A stretch of DNA of 64,000 bases from Corbicula japonica (GCA_038501625.1 JAZAYU010000127.1:310001-374000); one strand, 5' to 3'. Positions 1 through 11,367 are shown, counted from the first letter of the stretch. Notes: generated by a model not told the origin, from the letters alone. Made by a program: numbers and translations.

Positions 1-690
1 GTTTGGAATCACCAACAGTTTTATTTTTTGTCGTTTGTACAAATTGGTACTTACGGCCTTGGACTTGTGGATTACAAGTCAATATTGAGTTGAGTTGATT
101 GAGTTGAATTGATTGAAATGATAGATAATTGATTGCTTTTAGTTTATTTTATTTTGTCGTTTGTACAATTGGTACTTACGATCTTAGACTTGATTTAATT
201 TGATATGATTTGATTTGAATTTATAAATAATGTTTGGAATCACCAACGGTTTCATTTTTTGTCGTTTGTACAAATTGGTACTTACGGCCTTGGACTTGTG
301 GATTACAAGTCAATATTGAGTTGAGTTGAATTGATTGAATTGATAGACAATTGATTGATTTTAGTTTATTTTGTTTTGTCGTTTGTACAATTAGTACTTA
401 CGATCTTAGACTTGATTTAATTTGATATGATTTTATTTGAATTTATAAATAATGTTTGGAATCACCAACAGTCTCAATTTTTGTCGTTTGTACAAATTGG
501 TACTTACGGCCTTGGACTTGTGGATTACAAGTCAATATTGAGTTGAGTTGATTGAGTTGAATTGATTGATTGATTGATAATTGGTTGATTTTAATTTATT
601 TTATTTTGTCGTTTGTACAATTGGTACTTACGATCTTAGACTTGATTGCAAGTCAATATTGATTGATTTGATTTGATATTTCATTGATTG
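1..690. repeat. ~225-bp tandem repeat, 3 copies
   Basis: Units begin at about 1, 232 and 454 with GTTTGGAATCACCAAC. Each holds two sub-blocks built on GTCGTTTGTACAA followed by a TTGGTACTTACG-like stretch and then a TTGATTGATT-rich tail. Units 1 and 2 are almost identical and unit 3 decays after about 640. This is a non-coding satellite or minisatellite; no reading frame is conserved. Confidence 0.85.
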
Positions 691-1254
691 TATGATGATT
701 GATTTATTTAAGTTTAAATCCTTCGTTTGAAAAAATGCTACTTAAAAAGTTAGACTTGCTGATTACGAGTCAATATTGATTTGACTGATTGATTGATTGA
801 TGATTAATTGATTTAAGTTAAATTCTGTGGTATGTACAGTTGGTACTTGCGGCTTTGGACTTGTAAATTACAAGTCAATATTGATGGATTGAGTTTTTAT
901 GTGATTGATTGACTGATAACTGTTGTGATTGACATCTGATGGATATATGATTTGGGTTTGGGTATAAGGCCAAAACACTCGGCTTTCAAACTACAAATTT
1001 GCATTCTAGTGGTCTGTTTTTACCCAACGGTGTACATTTGTCGCTTGTCGAAATGACATATTTTTGTTAACAATTCAATCTGCTCTGGAATCATTTCAGA
1101 CGAGCCCGAATTCTATACATGTACTCGACCGTATAAAGTGTTTATTAGGCCTGGCAGTATTGAAAGTTTATTTAAATTTCTGGAATGGGAACACCATTTT
1201 GATAGTCATGTCAAAAATTTGTATTGTTGGCGTGAGCGCAACTGGCGCTCATTG
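691..1254. other. GATT-rich degenerate repeat DNA
   Basis: Decayed versions of the preceding unit continue here (ATTACAAGTCAATATTGAT near 760 and 870), followed by about 300 bases without visible structure. I see no gene. Confidence 0.5.
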
Positions 1255-1650
1255 GCAGAAAATTTTTGACATTTAATCCATGAAAATTGGATTTATTAAC
1301 ATGTGATTGATTATTTATTTTATTGATAATTGATTTTACTGACGTTTGATTGGTATTTGATTTAATTGACATTTAATCGATAATTGATTTGATTGATAAT
1401 TGATTTGAATGACATTTGTTTGATGATAATTGATTATTGATTTGATCGATTATTGATTTGATTGATTAATTATTGGATTATCATTTGATTAATTATTGGA
1501 TTATCATTTGATTAACTTAACATTGAAATTTGATCAAACTTGAACATTGATGATTAATGTCGACTGCCAGGCCATATTATGCCAAATATTAAACAGTTAT
1601 ACATGGTTACTATGTTGTTGAATTTATTTCCGAGATAATAAGCATTATCG
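1255..1650 (+). repeat. 396-bp direct repeat, copy a
   Basis: This block recurs at 2512-2908 in the same orientation with only a few differences (for example AACATGTGATTG against AACATTTGATTG, and one single-base indel). It starts with GCAGAAAATTTTTGAC and ends near CATTATCG. It contains the GATT-rich core and a less repetitive tail (GTCGACTGCCAGGCC). Confidence 0.9.
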
Positions 1651-1870
1651 GCTATAGACGATAATGCCATTTATAGAAGGAATAAATTAATATTGATGCT
1701 TTAAGAAAGGGACGTAAATCATGATGATATTTTTGAGTTATCTTTTGATGACGTATTCTTTGACGTCATCAGCACATGTAAGCTAGGAACGAAAATGGCA
1801 CCCACCCACCCACCCTTAAATTCATTTTTTGAGTGAACGTGGCTGCTCTCCTTTTTTCTGTATTTTTTCA

Positions 1871-2340
1871 GATTCACAAAATCAGCGTCTCCTAGATCAA
1901 GCCAATCTAGTTTCTCCGGTTCCAGTTTTGTGTTACGATCCCCATCATGTCAGGCGGTCGACGTCACACCACGTCAGACAGTCGGTTTAATATTTGATGC
2001 TGTGCATACGAGACTTTTCGTCGTGTTGGTGGAAAATGTGACAATTCACAAAATCAGCGAAACCCGTATCAAGCCAATCTGGTTTCTCCGGTTCTTGATG
2101 TGCGTTAAGACTCCCATCACGACAGGCGGTCGACACCACACCACGTCAGGCAGTCGGCGAAATGTTATATGCTATGCATAATATACTTTTTCGTCATGCT
2201 AATGGAAAATTGACAATTAATAAAATCAGCGATACACGTATCAAGCAAATCTGGTTTCTCCGGTTCTTGATGTGTGTTAAGACCCCCATCACGTCAGGCA
2301 GTCGACAGAATGTTTGATGCTGTGCATAAGACTTTGAGAA
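1871..2340 (+). repeat. 172-bp tandem satellite, ~2.7 units
   Basis: Units start at about 1872, 2044 and 2216 with an ACAAAATCAGCG-like block and contain CCAATCTGGTTTCTCCGG and CCATCACGTCAGGC. The period is exactly 172 bases at both joins; the third unit is truncated at about 2340. Open frames across it follow the repeat and are not genes. Confidence 0.85.
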
Positions 2341-2411
2341 TATGAACTTTAAATGTGAACTTATCTTCAGTGATAAATTACAATTTGTCAATGCACTTAT
2401 TTCCATATATA

Positions 2412-2510
2412 CTGTTTGGAATCTCCAACAGATATAAGATGAATTCCTTCCCCTTTGTACATTTGGTCCCTACGACATTGACATGTTGATTACAAGTCAA
2501 TATTGATGAA
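2412..2510 (+). repeat. Isolated relic of the 225-bp repeat
   Basis: TGTTTGGAATCTCCAACAG followed by a CTTTGTACATTTGGTCCCTACG-like stretch matches the left-end satellite unit. It abuts copy b of the 396-bp repeat, so the two repeat types were duplicated or recombined together. Confidence 0.65.
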
Positions 2511-2511
2511 T

Positions 2512-2908
2512 GCAGAAAATTTTTGACATTTAATCCATGAAAATTGGATTTATTAACATTTGATTGATTATTTATTTTATTGATAATTGATTTTACTGAC
2601 GTTTGATTGGTATTTGATTTAATTGACATTTAATCGATAATTGAATTTGATTGATAATTGATTTGAATGACATTTGTTTGATGATAATTGATTATTGATT
2701 TGATCGATTATTGATTTGATTGATTAATTATTGGATTATCATTTGATTAATTATTGGATTATCATTTGATTAACTTAACATTGAAATTTGATCAAACTTG
2801 AACATTGATGATTATTGTCGACTGCCAGGCCATATTATGCCAAATATTAAACAGTTATACATGGTTACTATGTTGTTGAATTTATTTCCGAGATAATATA
2901 CATTATCG
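2512..2908 (+). repeat. 396-bp direct repeat, copy b
   Basis: Near-identical copy of 1255-1650, offset by 1257 bases (1258 after one inserted base). The high identity implies a recent duplication or gene conversion. Confidence 0.9.
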
Positions 2909-3400
2909 TCTGCTCAACTCACTGCATGACGTCGTCTTCACATGGAGCGTATATACTTAGACTAAGTTATCATATAGTTCTATCGCCATTACTTTCTAGC
3001 CTTGGTGTTCACCACAAATTTTCCATCCAATCACTGAGCCAGAATTTCAAATATTCTACGCCTCTTATCATTTTTAAAAACCACACGCTTCAACAATTCA
3101 TAATAAATTATTATGACGTCATGTCTGATAGTTGACAGGTAAAATTGTGGTGATCACTAAGTTATTGAGTGAAACCACTTCGCTACACTCCGTTCCCTTA
3201 ATTGTTAAAACTTCACTTAATGTCAGTATAAGTATAACTTATAGGTATCAGACATTTCAATAATTTGCTAACAAAATGCACAATAATATGTCGTCTGCTC
3301 AACTGTTTTAACATCATCTTCCAATGTCGCTTATTTACCCGGAAAAATCGGTCAAGTAGTTCTACAGCCATTACTTTATAAACTTGTACGTTGCAGACAT
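2906..3400. repeat. Diverged tandem repeat, ~385-bp period
   Basis: TCGTCTGCTCAACT occurs at 2906 and 3291, each followed by a CATCTTC-like block and then AGTTCTA-CGCCATTACTTT-type sequence. The motif TCGTCTGCTCAA with nearby TGACGTCA also lies inside the MITE at 18470-18720, so this may be remnant MITE sequence. Confidence 0.5.
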
Positions 3401-4056
3401 TTCACGCTGTGCTTCTGCGTTTGACATTTTTCTATTGCCGACAGTCTTATTTCCAATAAGGATATCCTAGACTTTCCTTACAATAATGGAAAGGTCAGCT
3501 TCTAACTGAAAAATAGTTTTCGTTCAAAATTGAAAGCACTGTTTAAACATTCGAAGAGTGCATCTGTGACGTCAATACTCTTCCGGAACTACATGCATAT
3601 CTCTAATGACTGTTGTATTTTGTAAAATTCACCGTGTTGTATCTATATTATACAATGCTGAAATAAGCCTGAAGATGTTCTGCTTTGTTCCATTTCTCAG
3701 TTGATTTATTTTAGAACTTATCCTATACCTTGCCTCCCTAACTTTTTTCACAGAAACGCTGATAATCAGCAATATCATTTCGATTTATTTTATTTGCAGA
3801 GATATATTTTATGATACTTATGTTTAATTGTATTTTTTATTTTCGTTTGCATTTTATGAATATCTTCTTCATTTTCTTGTACTGGCTATTGTAGTATTTC
3901 AAACAAAATCTCGTATTTACGGAATTTTCTTATTTTCATGACGAGCCTCGTTTTGAGTTAATTGTTAATTATCAAATATTTGTTAGAAATTGTGTTCTAA
4001 ATTATGATTATGTAAAAATGTCTTAAACAATGTAACCAGTGTTATTATTTTAAAGC
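3401..4056. other. Intergenic, no gene seen
   Basis: AT-rich sequence with no long reading frame and no clear repeat. It leads into the duplicated BTB promoter. Confidence 0.5.
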
Positions 4057-4310
4057 GTACAAACAATTGCACAAACATCGATAACTTTATGGCACGTGTG
4101 AATAATATGCTATAGAACTGTCTGGCTGTCACTGATCTTTTCTATAAACCAATCATAATACTTAAAATCTGTGCACAGACCAATTAAAATAAAGATACGT
4201 GACACCTGACTCCAATCACGTGAAACATAGCAAGGACAAGATTTACTCTGTCAAAATGTCGATTACTGGTCAACGTAAGCTCAGATGCCCAGACAAAATA
4301 TAAAATAAGG
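4057..4310 (+). promoter_or_regulatory. Promoter of BTB gene copy 1
   Basis: This block is conserved upstream of all three BTB copies. It contains a CCAAT box (4149-4153) in AAACCAATCA, an E-box CACGTG (4217-4222), a conserved stretch including TACTCTGTCAAAAT and CAGATGCCCAGA, and a TATA box TATAAAAT (4299-4306). The start codon follows 71 bases after the TATA box, so the 5' leader should be short, roughly 45 bases. Conservation between copies in otherwise diverged flanks supports function. Confidence 0.75.
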
Positions 4311-4376
4311 TAAAAATCTAAGTAAGTCACAAATTTGACAACACATTCATAAAGAAGTAATAAAACTTACATAAAG

Positions 4377-6222
4377 ATGGAAAGACTTCCGTTGATGAAC
4401 GCTGAGGCAGAAGATATGTACGCAGATACGGCATTTAGTTATGATTATGAAGGTTAGTTGAACTTTTTTCTTCAAAACAAATATTCATCGAATATATATA
4501 TTTCTTCAAAAAAAAGACACAATACAAATTATTTTACGATATATGTTAATTGCTTAATATTTTCGTGTTTTTTTATATAAAAAAACCCATACGTTTACAT
4601 ATTTGTCAATTAACGAATAATCGTCACGCCGAAATGAGAGACGTACCGTGTTATTATATCTTGCAGATTCTTCATCCGGATATGACTCTACAGAAATCTC
4701 TGACGCCGAATCCGTCACGTCCTGGGGATCACGCGACAGTCTACTCAACACGGAACAGGAGAGTAGCAATAATCTTCTTCCAGCAGACGATAAAGCGGAA
4801 ATGATGAGCTTTCGTAGCACACATGCGCTGTCTGAACACTTGAAGCTGATCCTGGCAATGCCTGAGATGTGTGACGTCACATTCCTTGTAGGGCCACGTG
4901 AAGTTCCCGTACATGGTGTGAGGGCAATAATGGGCACCAGAAGTCGGTAGGTATACTATATGATTATACAGTTTACGCACAAAACGTTCATTCTCACTTT
5001 ATTCCTATTCGCAGCAGAAGTTCTAAAAGTAGTAACATCTAAATTTGAACTCCACTCGTACAAAATATATTTAATCCATTCATTTCTGTGATTTTGTTAT
5101 GACAGCAAAACTCTAATAGAAACACATTATTTATTAATTTGTTTCACGATACGATTCCGGTATTCATATTGTGAAATATGTTATCATTCAGGGTCTTGTA
5201 CCAGCTGATATTGAAGCATATGACGATGCGAGCAGCAGACGACGAAAGAAACGCCGGAAAGAACAAGAACACAAAGAAAACCACGTCGGTCGGCATCGGT
5301 CGGACATTATCGCAGAGACTAGTGATTCCGGTAAAGAAGTACGACGCCGAGGTGTTCCGAATGTTGATACAGTTTGTTCATTGTGGAAGCGTCACGATCA
5401 CTGAAGATACAGTAGCTGGTGAGTAGATATACACATGACAGCTTTTAAATAATATTGCCTTGGACAAGACTGCGAAATAGACTCCGCACCAAATAAATTG
5501 TGTATTTTTCCCACTTCCTTATAGAGTTGCACCAGTCTCAACGAACCCAAATTCTTGTGGAATCAACCTCTCATTAACTATCGGGCGGATTTCTTTCAAC
5601 TTGCACAGATGATAGGCAGGATGTGTAGATGATCATAAAGAGAAGATTTTTTCCTACGACCATTTTTACCCGAGTTGTTTGTTGTAGCATCAGCGTCCCA
5701 CGCACACATTCTATTTATTTTCTTGCAGTATGACGACCTAAACAATTCACTGTATATTTTCATATTCATGTTTTTATATTTTAGGTTTGTATTGTGCCGC
5801 GTGCCATTTTGAGTTACCTGATCTGTCCAAGGCTTGTATGGACTTTGTGGAAAGATGTATGAAAGCAGGTCGTGACAAGGAGATTCTCTTATCTGCTCGC
5901 TGTTACAGTCACCACAAGGCAGCTTCCCTCCTCTTTGATAAGGTATGTTACGCGTTTCTTTTCACGGAGTTTGTACATGTAGGCTGACACACACAAAAAA
6001 TAACCACTGGCATCGACAAACATCAGCGCTGAATCATAGGACAATCTTAAGCTTGTTAACTATGTAATTATTTTCTTTAAAAATTTTGCTTACGTAATTT
6101 AATATTTATTTATGATTGATAACAAATACTTTCGTCATATGCTAACAATATTGTTTCTTTTTCAGATTTATTCGATCCTGGACAAACGCTACATCGCCAA
6201 ACTAGAAGAAACCTCTGTCTGA
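4377..6222 (+). CDS. BTB/POZ-domain protein, tandem copy 1 (intact)
   Basis: Five exons with GT-AG introns: 4377-4452, 4667-4946, 5192-5418, 5785-5942 and 6166-6222; 798 coding bases, 265 aa. Residues 26-60 are Ser/Asp/Glu-rich (DSSSGYDSTEISDAESVTSW). The BTB fold spans about 84-205: CDVTFLVGPREVPVHGVRAI at 94-113, then YQLILKHM; a Lys/Asn-rich insert at 138-150; LVIPVKKYDAEVFRMLIQFV at 162-181; then a Cys-bearing helix (CAACHFELPDLSKACMDFV). The tail ends at EETSV. BTB domains mediate homo- or hetero-dimerisation and often recruit Cullin-3, but with no Kelch repeats or zinc fingers the partner is unknown. The general layout recalls invertebrate 'serine-enriched' BTB proteins (Drosophila gprs type); that comparison is from memory. 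The ATG was chosen because copy 2 conserves it (MERxPLM) and it lies just downstream of the promoter. Exon 2 donor is GTAGGT; the unspliced frame stops at 4948. Confidence 0.85.
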
Positions 6223-6265
6223 TCAAGTTACACGACATGTCTTCATTTCATTAACTAAATACTAG

Positions 6266-6383
6266 AATAAAGACTTATACAGCGCATGTTCACGTGTTTA
6301 AGAAAGTGCTACTTAATTTGTTACTTTGTTGTTACATTATTGTTAAGATGGTTTCATGTAAATGATTTGTGATATGCAATAAA
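6266..6383 (+). terminator. Poly(A) signals of BTB copy 1
   Basis: AATAAA occurs at 6266-6271 and at 6378-6383. The second sits in GCAATAAAAATATGCAAG, a context shared with copy 2 (11368) and partly copy 3 (16016), so it is the better candidate. Confidence 0.65.
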
Positions 6384-6750
6384 AATATGCAAGGAATGTC
6401 CTCATAGTTTTACATTTATTTCCACACTTAGTCTTATGCAAGTGAATGACAGTAAAATTTTCATTTTAAGTTTTATCATATTATACAAGTTGATAAACAT
6501 GACGCCTTCGACGTCATGAACAATTGAACCATCGATTGTTCATTTGATATTTGTACTAAAAGAGTGCATTCAAAAATGTGGAATTCTAATGCGAACAGTA
6601 TTTCTGTTTGTTTTAATGTGTGTATACCAATAAAAACAATTTCCTCTATTGATGATTAAGACAACAACAAAAATATCCACTTGCGATTTATGTTCAAAAT
6701 TTAATTTAATTGTTTGTTGTTTTTATATAAATTGTCGGTCTATAATGGAC

Positions 6751-6800
6751 TCTATAGATTCGAACCCGGTCGTCTGGGCTATAAGCCGATCTCTTAATTA
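6751..6800 (-). ncRNA. tRNA-like fragment (SINE remnant)
   Basis: On the minus strand there is a good pol III B-box-like GGGTTCGAATC preceded by a GGCTTATAGCC stem-loop that resembles an anticodon arm. The acceptor stem does not pair and no clear A box is seen. It is best read as a degenerate tRNA-derived SINE piece and not a functional tRNA. Confidence 0.3.
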
Positions 6801-7317
6801 AAGCTTTTAAAATAAAACTAGTAGGCACTTTTTGGAACAAATGAGTTTATATCTTATTCATCATTTCCAATTCATTTGAGTGGATTTTTTTATTTCGACA
6901 CCAGAAATGCGCTTCCTACCAGGTACTTGACTTTATTTTCAATTTGCCTTCAAATACTACTTTTTTCACACAAAAAAATTCAATGTTTTTACCATTATAA
7001 TTTTTTAGTAACATTATAAAAGCTAAAATACAAAATGCAAGAAAAAAATATAATTCCATTTTGACAATAAGTGAGAACACTTTACTGATTTACACACCAT
7101 CATCCTTACAGTGATTATTTTAGGTGTAGATATTTTAGATCCTACTTCTAAAAGTAAAAGCGTTATTTATTACAGTGCCAACCTCTCGGGCTTATCACTT
7201 GTCACTTCTTATCACCCTTTAACATGTTTACTTCCCGAATCTTAATGTGATAGCAGGTAATTGTCAACCATTCTTTAACTAGTGGCGTCTCTTTAACCGG
7301 TCATGTCAGAACAAGGC

Positions 7318-7385
7318 TGTAGTCGGACTCGAAACTTCGCCCCGTAGGCGGATGCTCCGACAACTAAGACTCGGAGACAGTGTCT
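7318..7385 (-). ncRNA. tRNA-derived SINE-like segment
   Basis: The minus strand reads TTAGTTGTCGGAGCATCCGC (A-box-like), an anticodon-like loop, then GTTTCGAGTCC (B-box-like). Spacing fits a tRNA-derived pol III promoter, but the arms do not form a full cloverleaf. A tail is not obvious. Confidence 0.4.
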
Positions 7386-7422
7386 ATTTCATATACATTA
7401 ATTCGCTTTATATACTTTACAG

Positions 7423-7605
7423 ACAACCTTTAAGTTTGAGGTTTCAAAGACGGCTGAAAAACTGAATGGTTCAAAAGAAGAAATTATTATTTATCTTGTA
7501 GACGAGTTCTACCGAGCTGATTTTTCAGGGATTGATGCATCACGTGTAAAGATTTTTGCTGATAAACAATATTTGAATGTACTTGTCTGTCACGTGACTG
7601 TCTAG
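7423..7605 (+). CDS. Putative 3' terminal exon, unknown protein
   Basis: After TATACTTTACAG there are 60 sense codons and then TAG at 7603-7605. The peptide has balanced composition (includes VDEFYRADFSGIDASRVKIF and ends NVLVCHVTV), unlike the AT-rich surroundings. I do not recognise it; the helix, 'DFSG', then alternating hydrophobic strands vaguely recall SEA-type folds, which is weak. No partner exons were found, so it may be a stranded exon or pseudo-exon. It lies between BTB copies 1 and 2. Confidence 0.25.
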   Translation, partial: TTFKFEVSKTAEKLNGSKEEIIIYLVDEFYRADFSGIDASRVKIFADKQYLNVLVCHVTV

Positions 7606-7719
7606 TTATCGATAACGTACTATAGTTTGGAATTGTCTATAATTAACTCGATTTTCTAGGCAACACGTCTTTATAGAAATGTTATAATTTACATGCCGAG
7701 TCTCGTTTTGATTTTATTA

Positions 7720-8470
7720 AGAAAAAGGTACAAATCGCATTTTAACATGTGAAAATGACGACGATCACTTTTCAGTTCATTTTGGGGAAGGCAAACAGAA
7801 CGGATCTTTAATTACCAAGTATAATAACATACACTAAGGGCAATATAACACAATTACGGTTAAATGACACAAAGAAAAAGGTTTTCATATATAACGAAAT
7901 GAATACGGGGATAATAATAACTATTATCAACATGTGACGTGGGAGAAGGTTAAAAACTTAAAATATTTACGCTTTGTCAACGTGAAGTTTTTTTTCTAAT
8001 ACATAAGTTAACTGTTAAGAAGGAGGATCTCAAATGTAATTCGTATCAAGGAAAAAAACGCATTTTAACATGTGAACATTAAAACGATCTCTCGTGCAAA
8101 TGGTTTTATTCCCTAAACATATATACAACCTATGTTTGATTATTGTATCGATCATATATGTACCTATGATTTTTTTTCTCTTATATTACCAGTAACCTTT
8201 TTCTGTTTTGTTTATAAAATTCTTCTATATGGAAAAAAAAGGTTTTTCATGTTTTTTCCTTTATTTTTTTTATACGTAAGTTAACTGGTAAGAAGGGGGT
8301 CCTCAAATGTAATTAGTGTCAATGAAAAAAAACCAACGAATTTTAACATGTGAAAATGATAACGATCTCTCGTGAAAAAAAACGTTTTTATTCCCTAAAA
8401 GTATATACAACCTATGTGTGTATATTGTATCAAACATGTGTGTTTCTATGCATTTTCTCTCTATTAGAAA
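7720..8470. repeat. ~300-bp degenerate tandem repeat, 3 copies
   Basis: CATTTTAACATGTGAAAATG followed by an ACGATC block recurs at about 7738, 8059 and 8337. The last two copies also share TACATAAGTTAACTG / TACGTAAGTTAACTGG upstream and ATTCCCTAAA-ATATACAACCTATG downstream. A further piece (CTCTTATATTACCAATAACC, 8890-8965) matches 8180-8250. Confidence 0.65.
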
Positions 8471-8586
8471 ATATCCGTATATACGACAATGGTGCCTGCT
8501 TCACTCATCTAATGAAATTCACGTCTGAAGAAGTCTTGATGAAGATCAGTAGATTTGTAAAAATTGTAATGGCAAAATTCAAATGA
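8468..8586 (+). CDS. Putative short 3' exon, unknown protein
   Basis: After TCTCTCTATTAG an open frame runs 38 codons to TGA at 8584-8586, with KFTSEEVLMKISRFVKIVMA near its end. Its composition is more protein-like than nearby frames. It is unrecognised and could equally be chance; no upstream exon is identified. Confidence 0.18.
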
Positions 8587-9133
8587 CCTGTTTCAAGTTC
8601 GCAATAGAACTATGACCTATCTGTTTCATGTATTCATTTATCTAACTTCCTTCGTAAAATGTATCACAGGCGTAATGAGTCTTCAAATCTCACAGTAATG
8701 TAAACCTTTTAAAAGAAATTCGAGTTTTCCTCCGTATTTATACTATTAACTATATTCAAAATATGTTTGTTAACACCTCGATATTTATGTTAAATGAACC
8801 TATAATCTGCTCTCCACAATATTATATATTGACTGTTCCCATGTTACATGTACTACACGTCTGGGAAACTAAAGATGATGTTCTGTTCCGTTCTCTTATA
8901 TTACCAATAACCTTTTTGTTTATAAAATTCTTCAGTATGGAAGAAAAACTGATTTTTCACTTTTTTCTATATTTCGAATAACATTATTTTGTTATTTACA
9001 TAACGTTTGGTATGAAAAATATATGTATGCGTGTTCAAATTTGCCATTGTTATGGGCAAAAAAAACTTTCATACAGGCATATCCTCCAATTAAATGTTAT
9101 ATTTTAATTTTAAAGAAATGATATAATGCGGAG
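8587..9133. other. Intergenic, no gene seen
   Basis: AT-rich DNA containing the third copy of the CTCTTATATTACC repeat piece at 8890-8965. Frames here follow low-complexity sequence. Confidence 0.5.
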
Positions 9134-9380
9134 CTTACAAACAATCGCACTGACTTTCTGACTGAGTTAATCACATGTGTGAATAATAATCTAATGAGGT
9201 GTCACTGTTCTATTCTGTAAACTTATCATTTGTCTTAAAATCTGTCAATAAACCAATTAAAATTAAGATCACTGACACATGACTCAAATCACGTGTAAAC
9301 TAGCAAAGACAAGATTTACTCTGTCAAAATTTCGATTACTGATCAACATAAGCTCAGATGCCCAGAAAAGTATAAAATAA
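9134..9380 (+). promoter_or_regulatory. Promoter of BTB gene copy 2
   Basis: Homologous to 4057-4310. It has CACGTG at 9290-9295, the conserved GACAAGATTTACTCTGTCAA block, CAGATGCCCAGA, and TATAAAAT at 9371-9378, 71 bases upstream of the ATG. The copy-1 CCAAT box in AAACCAATCA is changed here (AAACTTATCA), but ACCAATTAAAAT is kept. Confidence 0.72.
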
Positions 9381-9448
9381 AGTCACTGTTAATATCCGAA
9401 GTAGTCACAAAGCTGATATTACATTAAGATAGATTCACACTGACAACC

Positions 9449-11265
9449 ATGGAAAGAATTCCGCTGATGCACTCTGAACCAGACGAGGTATACACAAATA
9501 CGGCGTTTGGATTTGATTATGAAGGTTAGTTACATTTTCATTTAATATATTTACCGAGTAAGGATACATTTATTTTTTTACAGAACATGTTGCAGTTTGG
9601 GAAAAACACATAGAAATGAAAGTTAAAATACATAGAAATGAAAGTTACGTGTATTTCGTGGCAGAGTAAAATCACTTTTTGCTAAAATTGTTTACATTTA
9701 CGAATTGAGTCCACGAAAGTGTTAAATGAATTTAGAAACAGGTTCTTTGCTTTGCTGACATTATAACGTGCAATTAATTCTTTCAGATTATTCGTCCGGA
9801 TATGACTCTACAGACATCTCCGACGCGGAATCCGTCACGTCCTGGGAATCACGTGACAGTCTACTCAGCACGGAACAGGAGAGTAGAAGCAATCTTCTTT
9901 CAGCAGACGATAAAGCGGAAATGATGAGCTTCCATAGCACGCATGCGCTGTCTGAACACTTGAAGCTGATCCTGGCAATGCCTGAGATGTGTGACGTCAC
10001 ATTTCTTGTAGGACCACGTGAAGTTCCTGTACATGGTGTGAGGGCAATAATGGGTACCAGAAGTCGGTATGTATACTATTTTAGTGCTTCTAATTTTCAT
10101 ACATTAATCGACCCACATTTCCACTACATTCATAACACTTGTACGCGGCAACTTTGTATTCAGGTCTTCACATTAGACAGAATTTTCAGACAGAAGATAC
10201 AAAAAGATGTTCTTTTTTCGTTTTATGCGTGACTACTCAACTATATTTGAAAAATGTTTAAGAAATGTTGCCGTTTTCTTAAGTTAATAATATACATGTT
10301 TATTATGTATAAATATCTGTACATATATGGGTAAATATTTTATCATTCAGAGTCCTGTACCAGCTGATATTAAAGCACATGGCAATGAGAGCCGCAGACG
10401 ATGTGAGGAACGCCGGAAAGAACAAGAAAACGAAGAAAACCACGTCGACCAACATCGGTCGGTCTTTGTCGCAGAGACTAGTGATTCCGGTAAAGAAGTA
10501 CGACTCCGAGGTTTTCCGACTGTTGATACAGTTTGTTCATTGTGGAAGCGCCACCATCAATGAGTCTACAGTAGCCGGTGAGTAGATGGAATACACATAT
10601 CAATAATAAGAAATGTATGCCATTTTCTATTTGTATTTTGTCTCCGTTATTTTAAATATACCCCCAAATGGTCAGATATGCATTCGCGTCAGATAAATGT
10701 ACATTATGTTTTGAGAATATGTTTTTTTTTATTTTAGGTTTGTTTTGTGCCGCATGTCAATTTGAGTTGGCTGATCTGTCGAAGGCGTGTATGGACTTTG
10801 TGGAAAGATGTCTGAAAGCAGGTCGTGCCAAGGAGATCCTCTTCTCTACCCGGTGTTACAGTCATCACAAGGCAGCTACCCTCTCTTCGATAAGGTGAGT
10901 TACACTAAATACATTTTTTTTTATTTTAGCTATTTTTTACATTTTTATTTTCTAATTATAACTTATAACTTTTTATTAAAGTAATACAATTCTTCGGAAG
11001 AACGGTTTGCAATCGTTTTCGACTTGGATTATGTTTTCCAGTGCTGCATTACTATATATAAATTGGATATTCTGTGTCCCATTTTTGTATTTTTTTAATT
11101 ATGGGAATACTGCTACATTTTATTAACCTTTATATCTTTCTTTATTCCAGATTTATTCGATCCTTGACAGACGCTTTATCGCACAACTGGAAGAAACACC
11201 TGTCTGATCAATTCATGACGTCCTACGACGCCACGAGCAATTCTTATGGACGGCGCTTGTCATGA
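9449..11265 (+). CDS. BTB/POZ-domain protein, copy 2, shifted C-terminus
   Basis: Same five-exon structure as copy 1: 9449-9524, 9787-10066, 10351-10577, 10738-10894 and 11151-11265. The N-terminus (MERIPLMHSE), Ser/Asp-rich segment and BTB domain are intact; in the first part of the BTB domain (about codons 77-118) it differs from copy 1 only at five synonymous sites. Exon 4 is 157 bases instead of 158: one base is missing at CCCTCTCTTCG (copy 1: CCCTCCTCTTTG). This shifts the frame over the last few codons of exon 4 and all of exon 5, replacing LLFDK-IYSIL with LSSIR-FIRSL and running past the ancestral stop (11205-11207) to TGA at 11263-11265. The result is 284 aa with a new Ser/Arg-ending tail. 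It could be a tolerated tail change, an early pseudogene, or a sequencing error. Splice sites are good (GTTAGT, GTATGT, GTGAGT, GTGAGT). Confidence 0.75.
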
Positions 11266-11367
11266 TATTACAGAAAGTTTTCGCACGTGCTTCTTATGTT
11301 ATTATGTTATATTGTTACAGTATTGTTAAACTTGTTTCATCTGTCAATGATTTATTAGGGGATGTGC

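Noticed and set aside
4554..4937. 127-codon minus-strand open frame over BTB exon 2
   Set aside because: Antisense shadow of the exon; the same shadow recurs over exon 2 of the other copies because the exon sequence is conserved.
9768..10232. Single-exon reading of BTB copy 2 (154 codons)
   Set aside because: It reads from the intron through exon 2 into the next intron; splice sites shared with paralogs show exon 2 ends at 10066.
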